A stretch of 64,000 bases of DNA from Aureimonas flava (GTDB lineage: Bacteria; Pseudomonadota; Alphaproteobacteria; Rhizobiales; Rhizobiaceae), in assembly GCF_003583935.1 (NCBI RefSeq), contig NZ_QYRN01000008.1, positions 62,001 through 126,000 on the forward strand. The letters run 5' to 3'. This document shows positions 23,038-30,764 of the stretch, one piece after another. Below the pieces are notes generated by a model. It was not told the DNA's origin. It saw nothing but the letters and a program-made list of their open reading frames with translations, and did not search any database. The position numbers and the translations under genes were made by a program. Each line of letters starts with the position of its first letter. Positions within the stretch are counted from its first letter, which is position 1.

Positions 23038-23549
23038 TTGACCCTCCTGAGGTTCGGCCTCGCGCCATGGTCGAGATAAGAGCGCAAGCGCTCCCGGGCA
23101 CGCGACAGGCGCGACATCACGGTTCCGATCGGCAGTCCCGTGACCTTGGCGGTCTCCTCGTAGCTCAGGTCTTCGACGCCGACGAGAAGAAGCACCGTGC
23201 GGTGCTCCTCGCTGAGCGTCTCTAGGCCGGCGAGGACGTCGCGGAACTCGGCCTTGCCCAACTGGCCGCCATCGACTCCGGGCGGCTCGGCCATGTCGTC
23301 GAGCCCGACGTGCTCGCCGCGCCGGCGGCCCTGGCGCAGAGCCGACAGGTGAAGGTTGCGCAGGATGGCGTAGATCCAGGCGCGCAGGTCGCCGTCGGGG
23401 CGGCGCAGGTGCCAGCGCCCGACGACGCGCTCCAAACAGTCCTGGACGAGATCGTCGGCGGCTGTGGCGTCCCGCACTAGGGCGTAGGCATAGCGCCGCA
23501 GCCCCGGGATCAGCGGTTCCACCAACCGTGCGATCTCATCCTCGCTCAT
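23034..23549 (-). CDS. ECF-family RNA polymerase sigma factor
   Basis: A 171-aa protein of typical ECF size. Region 2 includes YALVRDATAADDLVQDCLER; region 4 includes LSYEETAKVTGLPIGTVMSR, the recognition HTH. The 3' end overlaps the anti-sigma gene. A small secreted SnoaL-like protein gene lies 22 bp upstream on the same strand, so the three form one transcription unit. Targets may include this operon and the flanking redox genes, but no promoter motif was identified with confidence. Confidence 0.9.
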   Translation of the reverse strand: MSEDEIARLVEPLIPGLRRYAYALVRDATAADDLVQDCLERVVGRWHLRRPDGDLRAWIYAILRNLHLSALRQGRRRGEHVGLDDMAEPPGVDGGQLGKAEFRDVLAGLETLSEEHRTVLLLVGVEDLSYEETAKVTGLPIGTVMSRLSRARERLRSYLDHGARPNLRRVK

Positions 23550-23570
23550 GGCGGCCCTCGCTTCCCGGCC

Positions 23571-23987
23571 TTACTTCGCGAGCGCCGGGTCGACCTGCCA
23601 GATCTCGTCGGCAAGCTTGCCGTCGCGGAACAGCATGACGTAGCGCACGGGAATCTTGTCCTTGCCCGCGAACACGACGTTCGCGGTGACGGTCGCACCC
23701 TTCGGGTTCATCGCCTCCGAGACGCCCATGACGTTCGCGGTCAGGTTCGGCTGGGCCTTGGCGAACTTCTCCCAGACCGCCTTGATCTCGGAACCCTTGT
23801 AGGTGCCGTCGAGCGGGCCGCCTACCCAATGAAGGGTCGCGCCGTCACCGTAGGCGCCTGCGACTGCGGCGGTGTCCCCCTTGGCGATCGATGCGATGCG
23901 GGCCTGCGCCATGTCGGCGGCAGGGCCGGCATGGGCTGCGGTTGCCGTGATCACGGCCATGGCCGCGGTGGCGAGAAGGGTCTTCAT
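23571..23987 (-). CDS. Secreted SnoaL/DUF4440-like protein (138 aa)
   Basis: A signal peptide (LLATAAMAVITATAAHAG) is followed by a cone-shaped NTF2-like domain: ADMAQARIASIAKGDTAAVA, then AGAYGDGATLHWVGGPLDGT, then IPVRYVMLFRDGKLADEIWQ. This pattern is typical of SnoaL/DUF4440/SgcJ proteins, which bind small ligands and are often controlled by ECF sigma factors. ATG 23,987 is chosen for the signal peptide. It leads the operon with the sigma/anti-sigma pair. Confidence 0.7.
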   Translation of the reverse strand: MKTLLATAAMAVITATAAHAGPAADMAQARIASIAKGDTAAVAGAYGDGATLHWVGGPLDGTYKGSEIKAVWEKFAKAQPNLTANVMGVSEAMNPKGATVTANVVFAGKDKIPVRYVMLFRDGKLADEIWQVDPALAK

Positions 23988-24175
23988 GGGTGTTCGTCCT
24001 CGACGTCGGAGATTGCTGACCATGCCGAGACGCTGCCGACGATCCCTTATTCCCGTGCGATTGGCAAAAATCTCGGGTGCGTCTCGCGGAATAAACTCCG
24101 GCGGGCAGCGTCCCTTTCTTGAACCGCCCGGTCTTTGGGGCACCCACCACCCGACGCAAACCGCCAGGAGTTCCG

Positions 24176-24979
24176 ATGTTCCGCCTTCCACTTCTTGCTG
24201 CCGGCGCCGTGCTTGCCGCATGCGCTTTCGCGCAGGCCGCCGACACCGAACTGTTCGATCCCACCATCCGGCACGAGCCGAAGGACGGCGTCGTTCGCCT
24301 CTACGGTGCGGGCGGACCCAACACGGCGTTCCAGAAGGTCGCCGACCTTTGGATGCGGCAGACCGGGAACAAGGTCGAGATCACCGCCGGCCCGGAGGGC
24401 ACGTGGTCGAAGAAGGCCCAGGGTGATGCCGACATCATCTGGGGCACGTCCGAGCAGTCGATGACGGCCTTCCTCCAGACCTACAAGACCTTCTCGTCGA
24501 CCCAAGTTCAGCCGATCTACGTCCGTCCCACCGTGATCGCGGTGAAGAAAGGCAATCCGAAGGGGATCCAGGGCTTCGAGGACCTCCTGAAGGACGGCAT
24601 GCGGATTGTCGTCACGGAAGGGTCGGGCGTCGCCAACACGTCGGGCACCGGAACCTGGGAGGACGTGGCGGGCCGTCTCGGCAGGCTGTCGGACATCGAG
24701 CGCTTCCGCCGCAACATCGTCAGCTTCTCCACCGGCTCTGGCGCCAGCTTCAAGGCGTTCGGGGATCTCGATGCGGACGCCTGGATCACGTGGCCGGACT
24801 GGACGGTGACGAAGGCCGACGTGCTCGACGCCGTGCCGATCGAGACGGACCGCCGCATCTGGCGCGACCTGAACATTGCGGTCGCTCCGGACGCCGATCC
24901 GCAGGCGAAGGAGTTCGCCGAATTCCTGGTCACACCGGAGGCGCAGGCTTTGATGCGCACGGAAGGGTGGGAGCGGTGA
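24176..24979 (+). CDS. Periplasmic substrate-binding protein (267 aa), orphan
   Basis: ATG 24,176 follows CAGGAG. A signal peptide (LLAAGAVLAACAFAQAAD) precedes a type-2 periplasmic-binding fold resembling oxyanion-binding proteins such as ModA/PstS relatives: VVRLYGAGGPNTAFQKVADL, then VIAVKKGNPKGIQGFEDLL, then the anion-loop-like TEGSGVANTSGTGTWEDV. No permease or ATPase gene is adjacent. It stops 42 bp before the fluoride riboswitch of crcB. It could bind an oxyanion, or act as a scavenger for a transporter elsewhere. Confidence 0.7.
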   Translation: MFRLPLLAAGAVLAACAFAQAADTELFDPTIRHEPKDGVVRLYGAGGPNTAFQKVADLWMRQTGNKVEITAGPEGTWSKKAQGDADIIWGTSEQSMTAFLQTYKTFSSTQVQPIYVRPTVIAVKKGNPKGIQGFEDLLKDGMRIVVTEGSGVANTSGTGTWEDVAGRLGRLSDIERFRRNIVSFSTGSGASFKAFGDLDADAWITWPDWTVTKADVLDAVPIETDRRIWRDLNIAVAPDADPQAKEFAEFLVTPEAQALMRTEGWER

Positions 24980-25020
24980 CTTCCCAACCTCGCGAGAGCG
25001 CGTTACCGTCTCATCGCTAC

Positions 25021-25132
25021 GGGGATGGGGTTCCCCCACAACCGCCCGCGTCGGGCTGATGACTCCTATCGAAACCGCGGCGCATGCTTGGATTTCTCCG
25101 AGCATGCGAACCCATGTCGATAGGAGACCCGC
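25021..25132 (+). promoter_or_regulatory. Fluoride riboswitch with Shine-Dalgarno sequestration, upstream of crcB
   Basis: The aptamer runs 25,021-25,070: GGGGATGGGGTTCCCC, then ACCGCCCG-CGT-CGGGC, then TGATGACTCCTA, matching the fluoride motif core. The segment CTCCTATCGA (25,063-25,072) belongs to the aptamer's 3' strand. It is perfectly complementary to TCGATAGGAG (25,117-25,126), which contains the crcB ribosome site 6 nt before its ATG. A GCATGCTTGGA/TCCGAGCATGC stem (25,082-25,107) lies between and would bring the two together. So without fluoride the site would be hidden; with fluoride it is free. Confidence 0.9.
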
Positions 25133-25564
25133 ATGTCCTTCACCAGTTGCGTCATCGTCATGCTGGGCGGTGCGCTCGGCACGTTCCTGCGCTACGCCAT
25201 CTCGGTTGTCGCCCTGCCGATCAGCCGCGACCTGCCCTGGGGCACGATCCTCATCAACATCGCGGGCTCCTTCGCGATCGGCCTGTTCGGGACGCTCACG
25301 CTCGCTTCGGGCCGTTTCCCGGCTTCGGAGAACCTTCGTCTGTTCGTGATGATCGGCCTCTGCGGTGGCTTCACCACCTTCTCCTCGTTCAGCCTTCAGA
25401 CGCTCGATCTCCTGCGGGCCGGTGCCGTCCCCCGCGCCATGCTGAACGTTGCCCTGTCGGTGGTCCTGTGCGTGGCGGCCGTTGCCGTTGGTCACTTCGT
25501 GGCTTCACGCTACAACGACAGCGCCCAGCGTATCGCGCAGATCGACATCGAGGAGGATGCGTAG
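25133..25564 (+). CDS. crcB: Fluoride ion exporter CrcB/Fluc
   Basis: A 143-aa protein with four membrane segments, the standard size for a dual-topology Fluc channel. It opens with [17 protein letters not shown], contains the pore motif region [17 protein letters not shown] with the conserved Asn, and the signature [10 protein letters not shown]. It exports fluoride from the cytoplasm passively. The start ATG 25,133 is fixed by TAGGAG. A fluoride riboswitch controls it. Together with the CLC-DUF190 gene it makes a two-pump fluoride-resistance set in one island. Confidence 0.95.
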   Translation: MSFTSCVIVMLGGALGTFLRYAISVVALPISRDLPWGTILINIAGSFAIGLFGTLTLASGRFPASENLRLFVMIGLCGGFTTFSSFSLQTLDLLRAGAVPRAMLNVALSVVLCVAAVAVGHFVASRYNDSAQRIAQIDIEEDA

Positions 25565-25784
25565 CCTTGTGCGGCGACCGGCGCTGTCCTGTTGAGGGAA
25601 GTTACAGAAACACGCGTGTTGTCTCCGAAGGGTCGATGGCTGATGGTCTGCTACAGGAGGCTCGTTTCGTAGTGCCGATCGTGCGAAAGGGATGGCACCC
25701 GGTCGGTCGATTTCGGGTGTGGAATGTGGTCGACCGGACGGGCCGAAGCAGCACCCAGGGTGCCGTATCGTTCGACGAGGGCGC

Positions 25785-26564
25785 ATGGTCCTGCGACGCC
25801 TAGCGCTTGCCGTCGGCGGAAGTGCCGTCGCGTGGGCCTGCATGGCGTATCTCGTCCTGCCGTTCGCGCTGCGCCACTACGAGCATCAGACCGCGCTGAA
25901 CGGCTTGGAGATGGTGACGCGTACGGCGGACGGGCTGTCGGGCGATCCTCTCAACGTCGGCGTCGTCGGATCCCGGAGCGAACTCGTGACGGCCATGGCA
26001 GCCGCAGGTTGGACGCCGGCCGATCCCGTGACGCTTCGCACCAGCATCGAGATCGTCGGTAGCGTGGTTCTCGACCGCGCTTATCGCGATGCGCCCGTAA
26101 GTCCGCTGTTCTACCAAAGGCGACAACAGGACCTCGCCTTCGAGAAGGCGGTCGGACTGAGCGCAGACCGGCGCCAGCATGTGCGTTTCTGGAATGTCCT
26201 GTCAGCCGGGGCGGAGGGCCGACCTGTCTGGCTCGGATCCGCCTCGTTCGATGTCGGCGTCGGGTTCAGCCATTACACGGGTGCCGTGACCCATGCCATC
26301 TCTCCGGACGTCGATGCGATGCGTGACGAGTTGGCGGCCGATCTTGCCAGGACCGGGCGTGTTGCGGAGGTCTACGAGGTGACGGGCGTCGGCTTGACCT
26401 TGAACGGTCGCAATGGCGAAGGGGACCGCTACTACACGGACGGCGAGATCCGCTTCTCCATCCTGGCGCCTCCGGGGGTGGCGGGACGCCAGCCGCCTCC
26501 CGTCCTGCCCAACCCGCCGCTCATCGACCTCAAGAACGCGTTGTGGAACGCCGCCACCAACTGA
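25785..26564 (+). CDS. LssY C-terminal-domain protein, membrane-anchored
   Basis: A 259-aa protein. ATG 25,785 follows CGAGG. One N-terminal membrane helix (LALAVGGSAVAWACMAYLVL) anchors a periplasmic LssY_C-type domain: SGDPLNVGVVGSRSELVTAM, then AAAGWTPADPVT, then PLFYQRRQQDLAFEKAVG, then HVRFWNVL. Family members accompany PAP2 phosphatases and secretion genes, but the biochemical role is unknown. The 220 bp before it contain no obvious gene. Confidence 0.75.
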   Translation: MVLRRLALAVGGSAVAWACMAYLVLPFALRHYEHQTALNGLEMVTRTADGLSGDPLNVGVVGSRSELVTAMAAAGWTPADPVTLRTSIEIVGSVVLDRAYRDAPVSPLFYQRRQQDLAFEKAVGLSADRRQHVRFWNVLSAGAEGRPVWLGSASFDVGVGFSHYTGAVTHAISPDVDAMRDELAADLARTGRVAEVYEVTGVGLTLNGRNGEGDRYYTDGEIRFSILAPPGVAGRQPPPVLPNPPLIDLKNALWNAATN

Positions 26565-26626
26565 GGACGTGCAACGCTTTGGCAAAGTGCGCCTAGGAAT
26601 CGTATCGTCCGCTAGGGAGCGGATTT

Positions 26627-26857
26627 ATGAGAGGTACCTACGGCGCGAACGGGCCGGAAGCAGATGGGCCGCAGGCCGACGCCTACCCGATCGTCTGTAT
26701 CTTTGATGGCGAGGCATTCTTCGTGACGCCGAACAACCTCTTCCGCGCCACGGTGGGGGCCGTCGTGCTGGGCCTCGGCACGATCACCTCCGTCGAGGCG
26801 TTCCCGAACGGCGGCGACACCGTCGCCGGCACGGAGGCAGTCCTGCGGACGCGCTGA
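26627..26857 (+). CDS. Small hypothetical protein (76 aa)
   Basis: ATG 26,627 follows AGGGAGCGGA. The protein has a hydrophilic start, a short beta-like core (YPIVCIFDGEAFFVTPNNLF) and a hydrophobic stretch RATVGAVVLGLGTITSVEAF that may be a membrane or signal-like helix. No family is recognised. It is convergent with the glutaredoxin-MauE gene. Confidence 0.4.
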   Translation: MRGTYGANGPEADGPQADAYPIVCIFDGEAFFVTPNNLFRATVGAVVLGLGTITSVEAFPNGGDTVAGTEAVLRTR

Positions 26858-26881
26858 ACCGACGACGATCCGGCTTCCCCG

Positions 26882-27670
26882 TCACGCGAACATGCGGGCA
26901 GCCATCCAAACCGCCATCCCGACCATCATGAGGTTCTCGGTGAGGGACACGAAGCCGAGGGGCACGTTGGAGTCCCCGCCGACGCACGCGCACTTCAGTT
27001 CGCGCTTCTGGACGTAGACAGCCTTGAAGACCGAGATGGCTCCGACCGTGCCGATGAACAGCGCGACCGGGACGGACAGCCACATCGCGGCGCCTGCCAG
27101 CATCAGCACGCCCGCCAGCGCCTCGCCGAAGGGGTAGAGGTAGGCGTAGCGGACCCAGCGCTGGGCCAGGAGATCGTAGCCAAGGAACATCGTGGCGAAG
27201 CCCTCCACGTCCCGCAGCTTCTGCACAGCCAGGAGGCACATCGCGATCGAGACGAACCACTCGACGGTTCGCACCGTCAGCAGGGTTTCGAGAAGCGCCC
27301 AGGTCACCGCCATCGCCATCAGGGCGGCCATGGCGAAGATGGCGATAACGGGCTTGTAGGTGACGGCCTTGGGGTCGGCGACGGACTTGCCGAGGAAGCG
27401 CCGGAGGTCGTCGTACCCGCCGACCCGCTTCCCGTCCACGAACGTCTGGGGCGTCGTCTCCACGTGGTGCTCTGCCTTGAAGGCGTCGGTCTCGTCGCGG
27501 GTCGTCAGCCAGCGGTCGTCGACCTCGAAGCCCTCGCGCTTGAGGAGGTCGACGGCGCGCAGGCCCCAGGGGCAGATGTGTTTGGGCATGACCATCCGGT
27601 AGATGGTCGCCCGCTTGGCCTTCACCGCGCTTGAGGGAGCCGTGCTGCCGTCTGCAATCGTCGTGGACAT
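26882..27670 (-). CDS. Glutaredoxin-MauE/DoxX-like fusion protein
   Basis: A 262-aa protein. Residues 20-95 are a glutaredoxin domain with active site CPWG (PKHICPWGLRAVDLLKREGF) and the cis-Pro segment TTPQTFVDGKRVGGY. Residues 105-262 carry four membrane segments of the MauE/DoxX type, with a conserved Cys pair (KCACVGGDSNVPLG). It probably passes thiol-reducing power at the membrane. It lies 20 bp after a DUF305 gene and belongs to the copper/redox set. ATG 27,670 is preferred because it follows AAAGGA and upstream sequence looks non-coding. Confidence 0.8.
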   Translation of the reverse strand: MSTTIADGSTAPSSAVKAKRATIYRMVMPKHICPWGLRAVDLLKREGFEVDDRWLTTRDETDAFKAEHHVETTPQTFVDGKRVGGYDDLRRFLGKSVADPKAVTYKPVIAIFAMAALMAMAVTWALLETLLTVRTVEWFVSIAMCLLAVQKLRDVEGFATMFLGYDLLAQRWVRYAYLYPFGEALAGVLMLAGAAMWLSVPVALFIGTVGAISVFKAVYVQKRELKCACVGGDSNVPLGFVSLTENLMMVGMAVWMAARMFA

Positions 27671-27690
27671 GTCGGCGTCCTTTCCTTCGC

Positions 27691-28203
27691 TCAATTGCCG
27701 GCCGCGATGGCGGCCTCGGGCATCCGCGGCGGCAGGTCCGGTGCGCCGTCGGCGGGCGGGTTGGCCTCGAGGTCGGCGATGAGGCGCTCCATCTCCCCGA
27801 TCTCGCGGACCTGCGCCTCCACGATGCCGTCGGCGAGCTCGCGGACCCGCGGGTCGCGAATGTGTGCGCGCTCGCTCGTCATGATCGCGATGGAGTGGTG
27901 GGGGATCATCGCCTTCATGTAGGCGACGTCGTGGACGGTCTCCTGGCTGCGCACGAGCCACAGGGCCCCGGCGAAGACGACGACGCCGGCCGCGACGATG
28001 GCCGCGTTGGTACCCTTCCTGGGGTACATCCCCCACATGAAGCCGATCATGATCAGTGCCATCACGGCACCCATCACCACGGCCATCCACGTCCGCGTCT
28101 GGCTGTAGAAGACGTGGTCGAGCGCGTATGTGTTTAGGTACATCAAGCCGAACATCACGACCGTCGAGGTCGCGATCATCGCGGCGAACCGTCCGTAACC
28201 CAT
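27691..28203 (-). CDS. Membrane-anchored DUF305 protein, copy 2
   Basis: A 170-aa protein. Three N-terminal membrane segments (FAAMIATSTVVMFGLMYLNT; WMAVVMGAVMALIMIGFMWG; AAIVAAGVVVFAGALWLV) precede a DUF305 domain with MIPHHSIAIMTSERAHI. The Met/His arrangement suggests metal binding on the periplasmic face. ATG 28,203 follows GGAGCT. It is followed directly by the glutaredoxin-MauE gene, and a secreted DUF305 gene lies upstream on the same strand. Confidence 0.8.
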   Translation of the reverse strand: MGYGRFAAMIATSTVVMFGLMYLNTYALDHVFYSQTRTWMAVVMGAVMALIMIGFMWGMYPRKGTNAAIVAAGVVVFAGALWLVRSQETVHDVAYMKAMIPHHSIAIMTSERAHIRDPRVRELADGIVEAQVREIGEMERLIADLEANPPADGAPDLPPRMPEAAIAAGN

Positions 28204-28274
28204 AGCTCCTGCTCCGTTCGTTGGTGTGTCGAGATGCCCCGGAGGCGGCCGCCCCCGGGGCACGGGTCCGCCGC

Positions 28275-28727
28275 TTACTTCGCGAGCGCCTCGACGCGGG
28301 CGGTCATCTCCTCGATTTCCTTCTTCTGCGCGTCGATGATCATCCGGGCCATCTCCTTGGACTTCTCGTCCTTGCCCGTCTTGAGCTCGACCTCGGACAT
28401 GGCGATCGCACCCTGGTGATGGGCGATCATCCCGCAGTTGAACGCGAGGTCCGGGTCCTTGATCATGGCCGCCTTCATCATGGGGCCGTGCATCTTCATC
28501 ATCGCGTCCATGTTGCCCTTCTGGACCTCGTCCATCTGGCCGCCGGACATCATGCCCTCCATGCCGCCCATCATCTTGGACATGTCCATGGACCCGGCGG
28601 CGGCCTCGCAGGCGGCGGGGAGCGTCACCTGCTCCGACGACGCCGCCATGCCGTGCTGGTCCTGCGCGGAAGCGTGGGAGACGGCGGCGGCGAGAAGAGC
28701 GGCGGACAGGATCGTGATCTTGCGCAT
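28275..28727 (-). CDS. Secreted Met/His-rich DUF305 protein, copy 3
   Basis: A 150-aa protein. Signal peptide (ITILSAALLAAAVSHASAQ), then an extremely Met-rich segment (MDMSKMMGGMEGMMSGGQMD) and the DUF305 signature MIAHHQGAIAMSEVELKTG. Met-rich motifs of this kind bind Cu(I) in periplasmic copper proteins, so a copper-buffering role is likely. It heads the minus-strand group 28,727-26,882. The 280 bp upstream (28,728-29,008) hold no gene that I can support. Confidence 0.8.
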   Translation of the reverse strand: MRKITILSAALLAAAVSHASAQDQHGMAASSEQVTLPAACEAAAGSMDMSKMMGGMEGMMSGGQMDEVQKGNMDAMMKMHGPMMKAAMIKDPDLAFNCGMIAHHQGAIAMSEVELKTGKDEKSKEMARMIIDAQKKEIEEMTARVEALAK

Positions 28728-29008
28728 TGGTTCGTTCCTATGGATGGGGTCCCTCGGGACCTTTTGCTGGATGTCAGCGTGCGGCCGCGGGAGCGCGGCG
28801 ACGCCGTTGCTTGTTCGCTCAGTGACGGCGGACCGGGTGCTCCGGCCCCGCCGACGGCATGCGTCGTCATGGATGGGGATTCGTGCCGATCCGGTCGCCG
28901 ACGCCGCGGCGACCGTCGTCGGACGGGGACGGTGAGCGACGCCATCGGACTCGGACCGCCTCGCGGCCGCGAGGGCTCGGCACGGTCGGTCGGGCCTCTC
29001 GAGACGGC

Positions 29009-29353
29009 TCAGGCGGTCTTTGGGGGACGCTTCGGGCCGGGCGGCAGGATGCCCTTGCCGTCCTGGTACAAGGTTGGGGCGGGATCGGCCTCGAGGGCCA
29101 CGCGGACGAAGCCGGGCGGCGCCGGGAACGGCAGGAGGCTGGTGCAGGACTTCCCGCAGCAGGACATGCCAGACGTGTCGCCGTCGGGCTTGTGTGCCCC
29201 GCCATGGGCATGCGTCGACGGACTCGGCGCGCAATCGGCGGCCGGATGGTCGTGGACGCTCACGCCGGCCGTCGCCGTTCCGTGCCCGGCGAACGCGGCG
29301 ACCGCAACCAGGGACAGGATGACGACGAGACTACGCAGGCATGCGCCGAGCAT
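29009..29353 (-). CDS. Small exported Cys/His-containing protein (114 aa)
   Basis: ATG 29,353 begins a signal-type helix (LRSLVVILSLVAVAAFAGHG). The mature part has a His-rich stretch (HDHPAADCAPSPSTHAHGGA) and a cysteine cluster (MSCCGKSC), both plausible metal ligands. It resembles the small exported proteins (DUF2946-like) that accompany copper genes, but I cannot assign the family firmly. Position between a DUF305 gene and a DUF411 remnant supports a copper link. Confidence 0.55.
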   Translation of the reverse strand: MLGACLRSLVVILSLVAVAAFAGHGTATAGVSVHDHPAADCAPSPSTHAHGGAHKPDGDTSGMSCCGKSCTSLLPFPAPPGFVRVALEADPAPTLYQDGKGILPPGPKRPPKTA

Positions 29354-29482
29354 GGGACGTTCCGACTTCCGATCCGTCGAGAACAGGCGGCGGCGGAAGG
29401 AGTTCCATTCGATCGGCACGAGGTGCGAGGAACGACGACCCAGGAGTGGCCGTATGCGTGTCTCCGGTGGGGCCATCGGGTC

Positions 29483-29752
29483 TCACTCCCGTCCAGCGCG
29501 GTAGAAGACCCCGGGGGCGGTCGACACGTCTCCGAACGACAGGACGTCGGACCGGGCCTTCGGGTCTTGCCATGCCGGGCGATCCCGCTGGCATGCCCGG
29601 TGCCGCGATGCCCGCAACCCTCGGCCTGTCGACATGAGCCTGTCGACGCCATCCATGGGCACGTGCCCTTCAATCACGTAGCCGCCGATCCTGGCCGTGT
29701 GGCAGGATTCGACCGCCTCCAAGACGCCGAGCAGGCGCTTCTGCCTTGCCAT
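29483..29752 (-). pseudogene. Decayed DUF411 (copper-associated) gene
   Basis: The frame from 29,752 shows LEAVESCHTARIGGYVIEGH, a clear piece of the DUF411 domain. The next conserved block, GIAAPGMPAGSPGM, is in a different frame (about 29,615-29,570). The final block, SDVLSFGDVSTAPGVFYRAG, is back in the first frame. Two compensating frameshifts therefore split the domain. The N-terminal signal peptide and the usual GCCxxW segment are missing upstream. The gene is probably dead and lies next to the island boundary. Confidence 0.7.
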
Positions 29753-29954
29753 GTCATCTCGTTTGCTCTCGCCCCGACGTGCTTCGTTCTGCTCACAATC
29801 TGGAAGGCGCCGCCGTGGCTGGTCGTGCCCTTCGGTGCGCTGGGGGCGTGGCGATCGGGGTTTAGTAACTCAGACTGCGGAACGGCCGCTTTCGGGTTTC
29901 TAGTGAACCCCGTCGAACGGCGAGCTTGGGTCGGTCGGGGTCGGTGTATACGTG

Positions 29955-30617
29955 TCAATTAATGTAGCACACCCTCAGCATGTTGTGGCCGCCGGCCGCC
30001 GCGACCTCCAGCGCCCGGCGAGCGCTCGCCTGGCCGCGGATCTCGGCCATGTCGGGCAGGTCGGTGGCGGCGAGGCGGACCGCGGGCTCCGGTCGGCCGA
30101 GCACCTGCGTGCCGCGGAAATGGTTGGCGATCTGGATCAGGCTGCGCGCCGCCACGATCGCCATATCGGCCCCGGCCCAAGCGGCCTCCGGGCCGCCGGG
30201 CTCGGGACAGATGAGGCCGAGCCCCAGCTCGTTGGCGGCCATGGCGGCCGGCAGCACGCCCGCCACCGGCGAGACCGTGCCGCCGAGCGAGAGCTCTCCG
30301 AGCACCAGGTACTCCGCCAGCCGGTCGGCTGGCAGCGCGCCGAGCGCGGCCATCAGCCCGAGGGCGATCGGCAGATCGTAGTGGGAGCCTTCCTTCGGCA
30401 GGTCGGCGGGGGCGAGGTTCACGGTCACGCGCTTGGGCGGCATGGCGAGGCCCGAGGCGTGGAGCGCGGCCTGCACCCGCTCGCGGCTCTCGGCCACCGC
30501 CTTGTCGGCGAGACCGACGATCTGCATTCCCATCTTGCCGGGCGCGACCATCACCTCGACATCCACCGGAATGGCGTCGACGCCCTGGAAGGCGACGGTC
30601 CTGACGCGTGAGATCAT
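29955..30617 (-). pseudogene. comM: comM (YifB) truncated by island insertion
   Basis: Only the N-terminal 214 or so codons remain. The start MISRVRTVAFQG and the Lon-like N-terminal domain (IQIVGLADKAVAESRERVQA-type pattern; here MQIVGLADKAVAESRERVQA) are intact. The frame runs into island DNA after AAAGGHNML and ends five residues later (RVCYI N). A normal ComM would continue with the Walker A motif GPPGSGKS and the AAA+ helicase domain needed for branch migration of incoming DNA in transformation. The gene is probably non-functional. Its neighbour gshB is the usual one in this group. comM is a known insertion hotspot (for example AbaR islands of Acinetobacter). Confidence 0.88.
29959..29982. 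mobile_element. Attachment-like direct repeat at the comM junction (right end)
   Basis: TTAATGT-A-GCACACC-C-TCAG-C-ATG pairs with 13,109-13,132 (21 of 24). comM coding sequence begins at about 29,976 on its right, and island sequence lies on its left. It marks the right boundary of the inserted DNA. Confidence 0.7.
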
Positions 30618-30764
30618 GCTGGACCGCCCCCGACCGGCTCAAGCGGCCCGCGAGCCGTGGTCGGAGGCTAGTTCGAAGCCACGCGCCGCGCAAGAACAGG
30701 CAGGGAACGGCTCGCCGCGCGTGAAGAAAAAAGGGGCGGCCTGCGCCGCCCCCTCTCGCGATTG

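Noticed and set aside
28728-29008. Possible small gene between the DUF305 and Cys/His-protein genes
   Set aside because: Open frames exist on both strands but none has a ribosome site or sensible composition.
29260-29673. 137-aa minus-strand open frame overlapping the DUF411 remnant
   Set aside because: It is one of the shifted frames of the decayed gene and shows no complete domain.
1-29982. Integrase or transposase gene for the islands
   Set aside because: None of the open frames shows tyrosine or serine recombinase or DDE motifs, so no such gene is annotated here.
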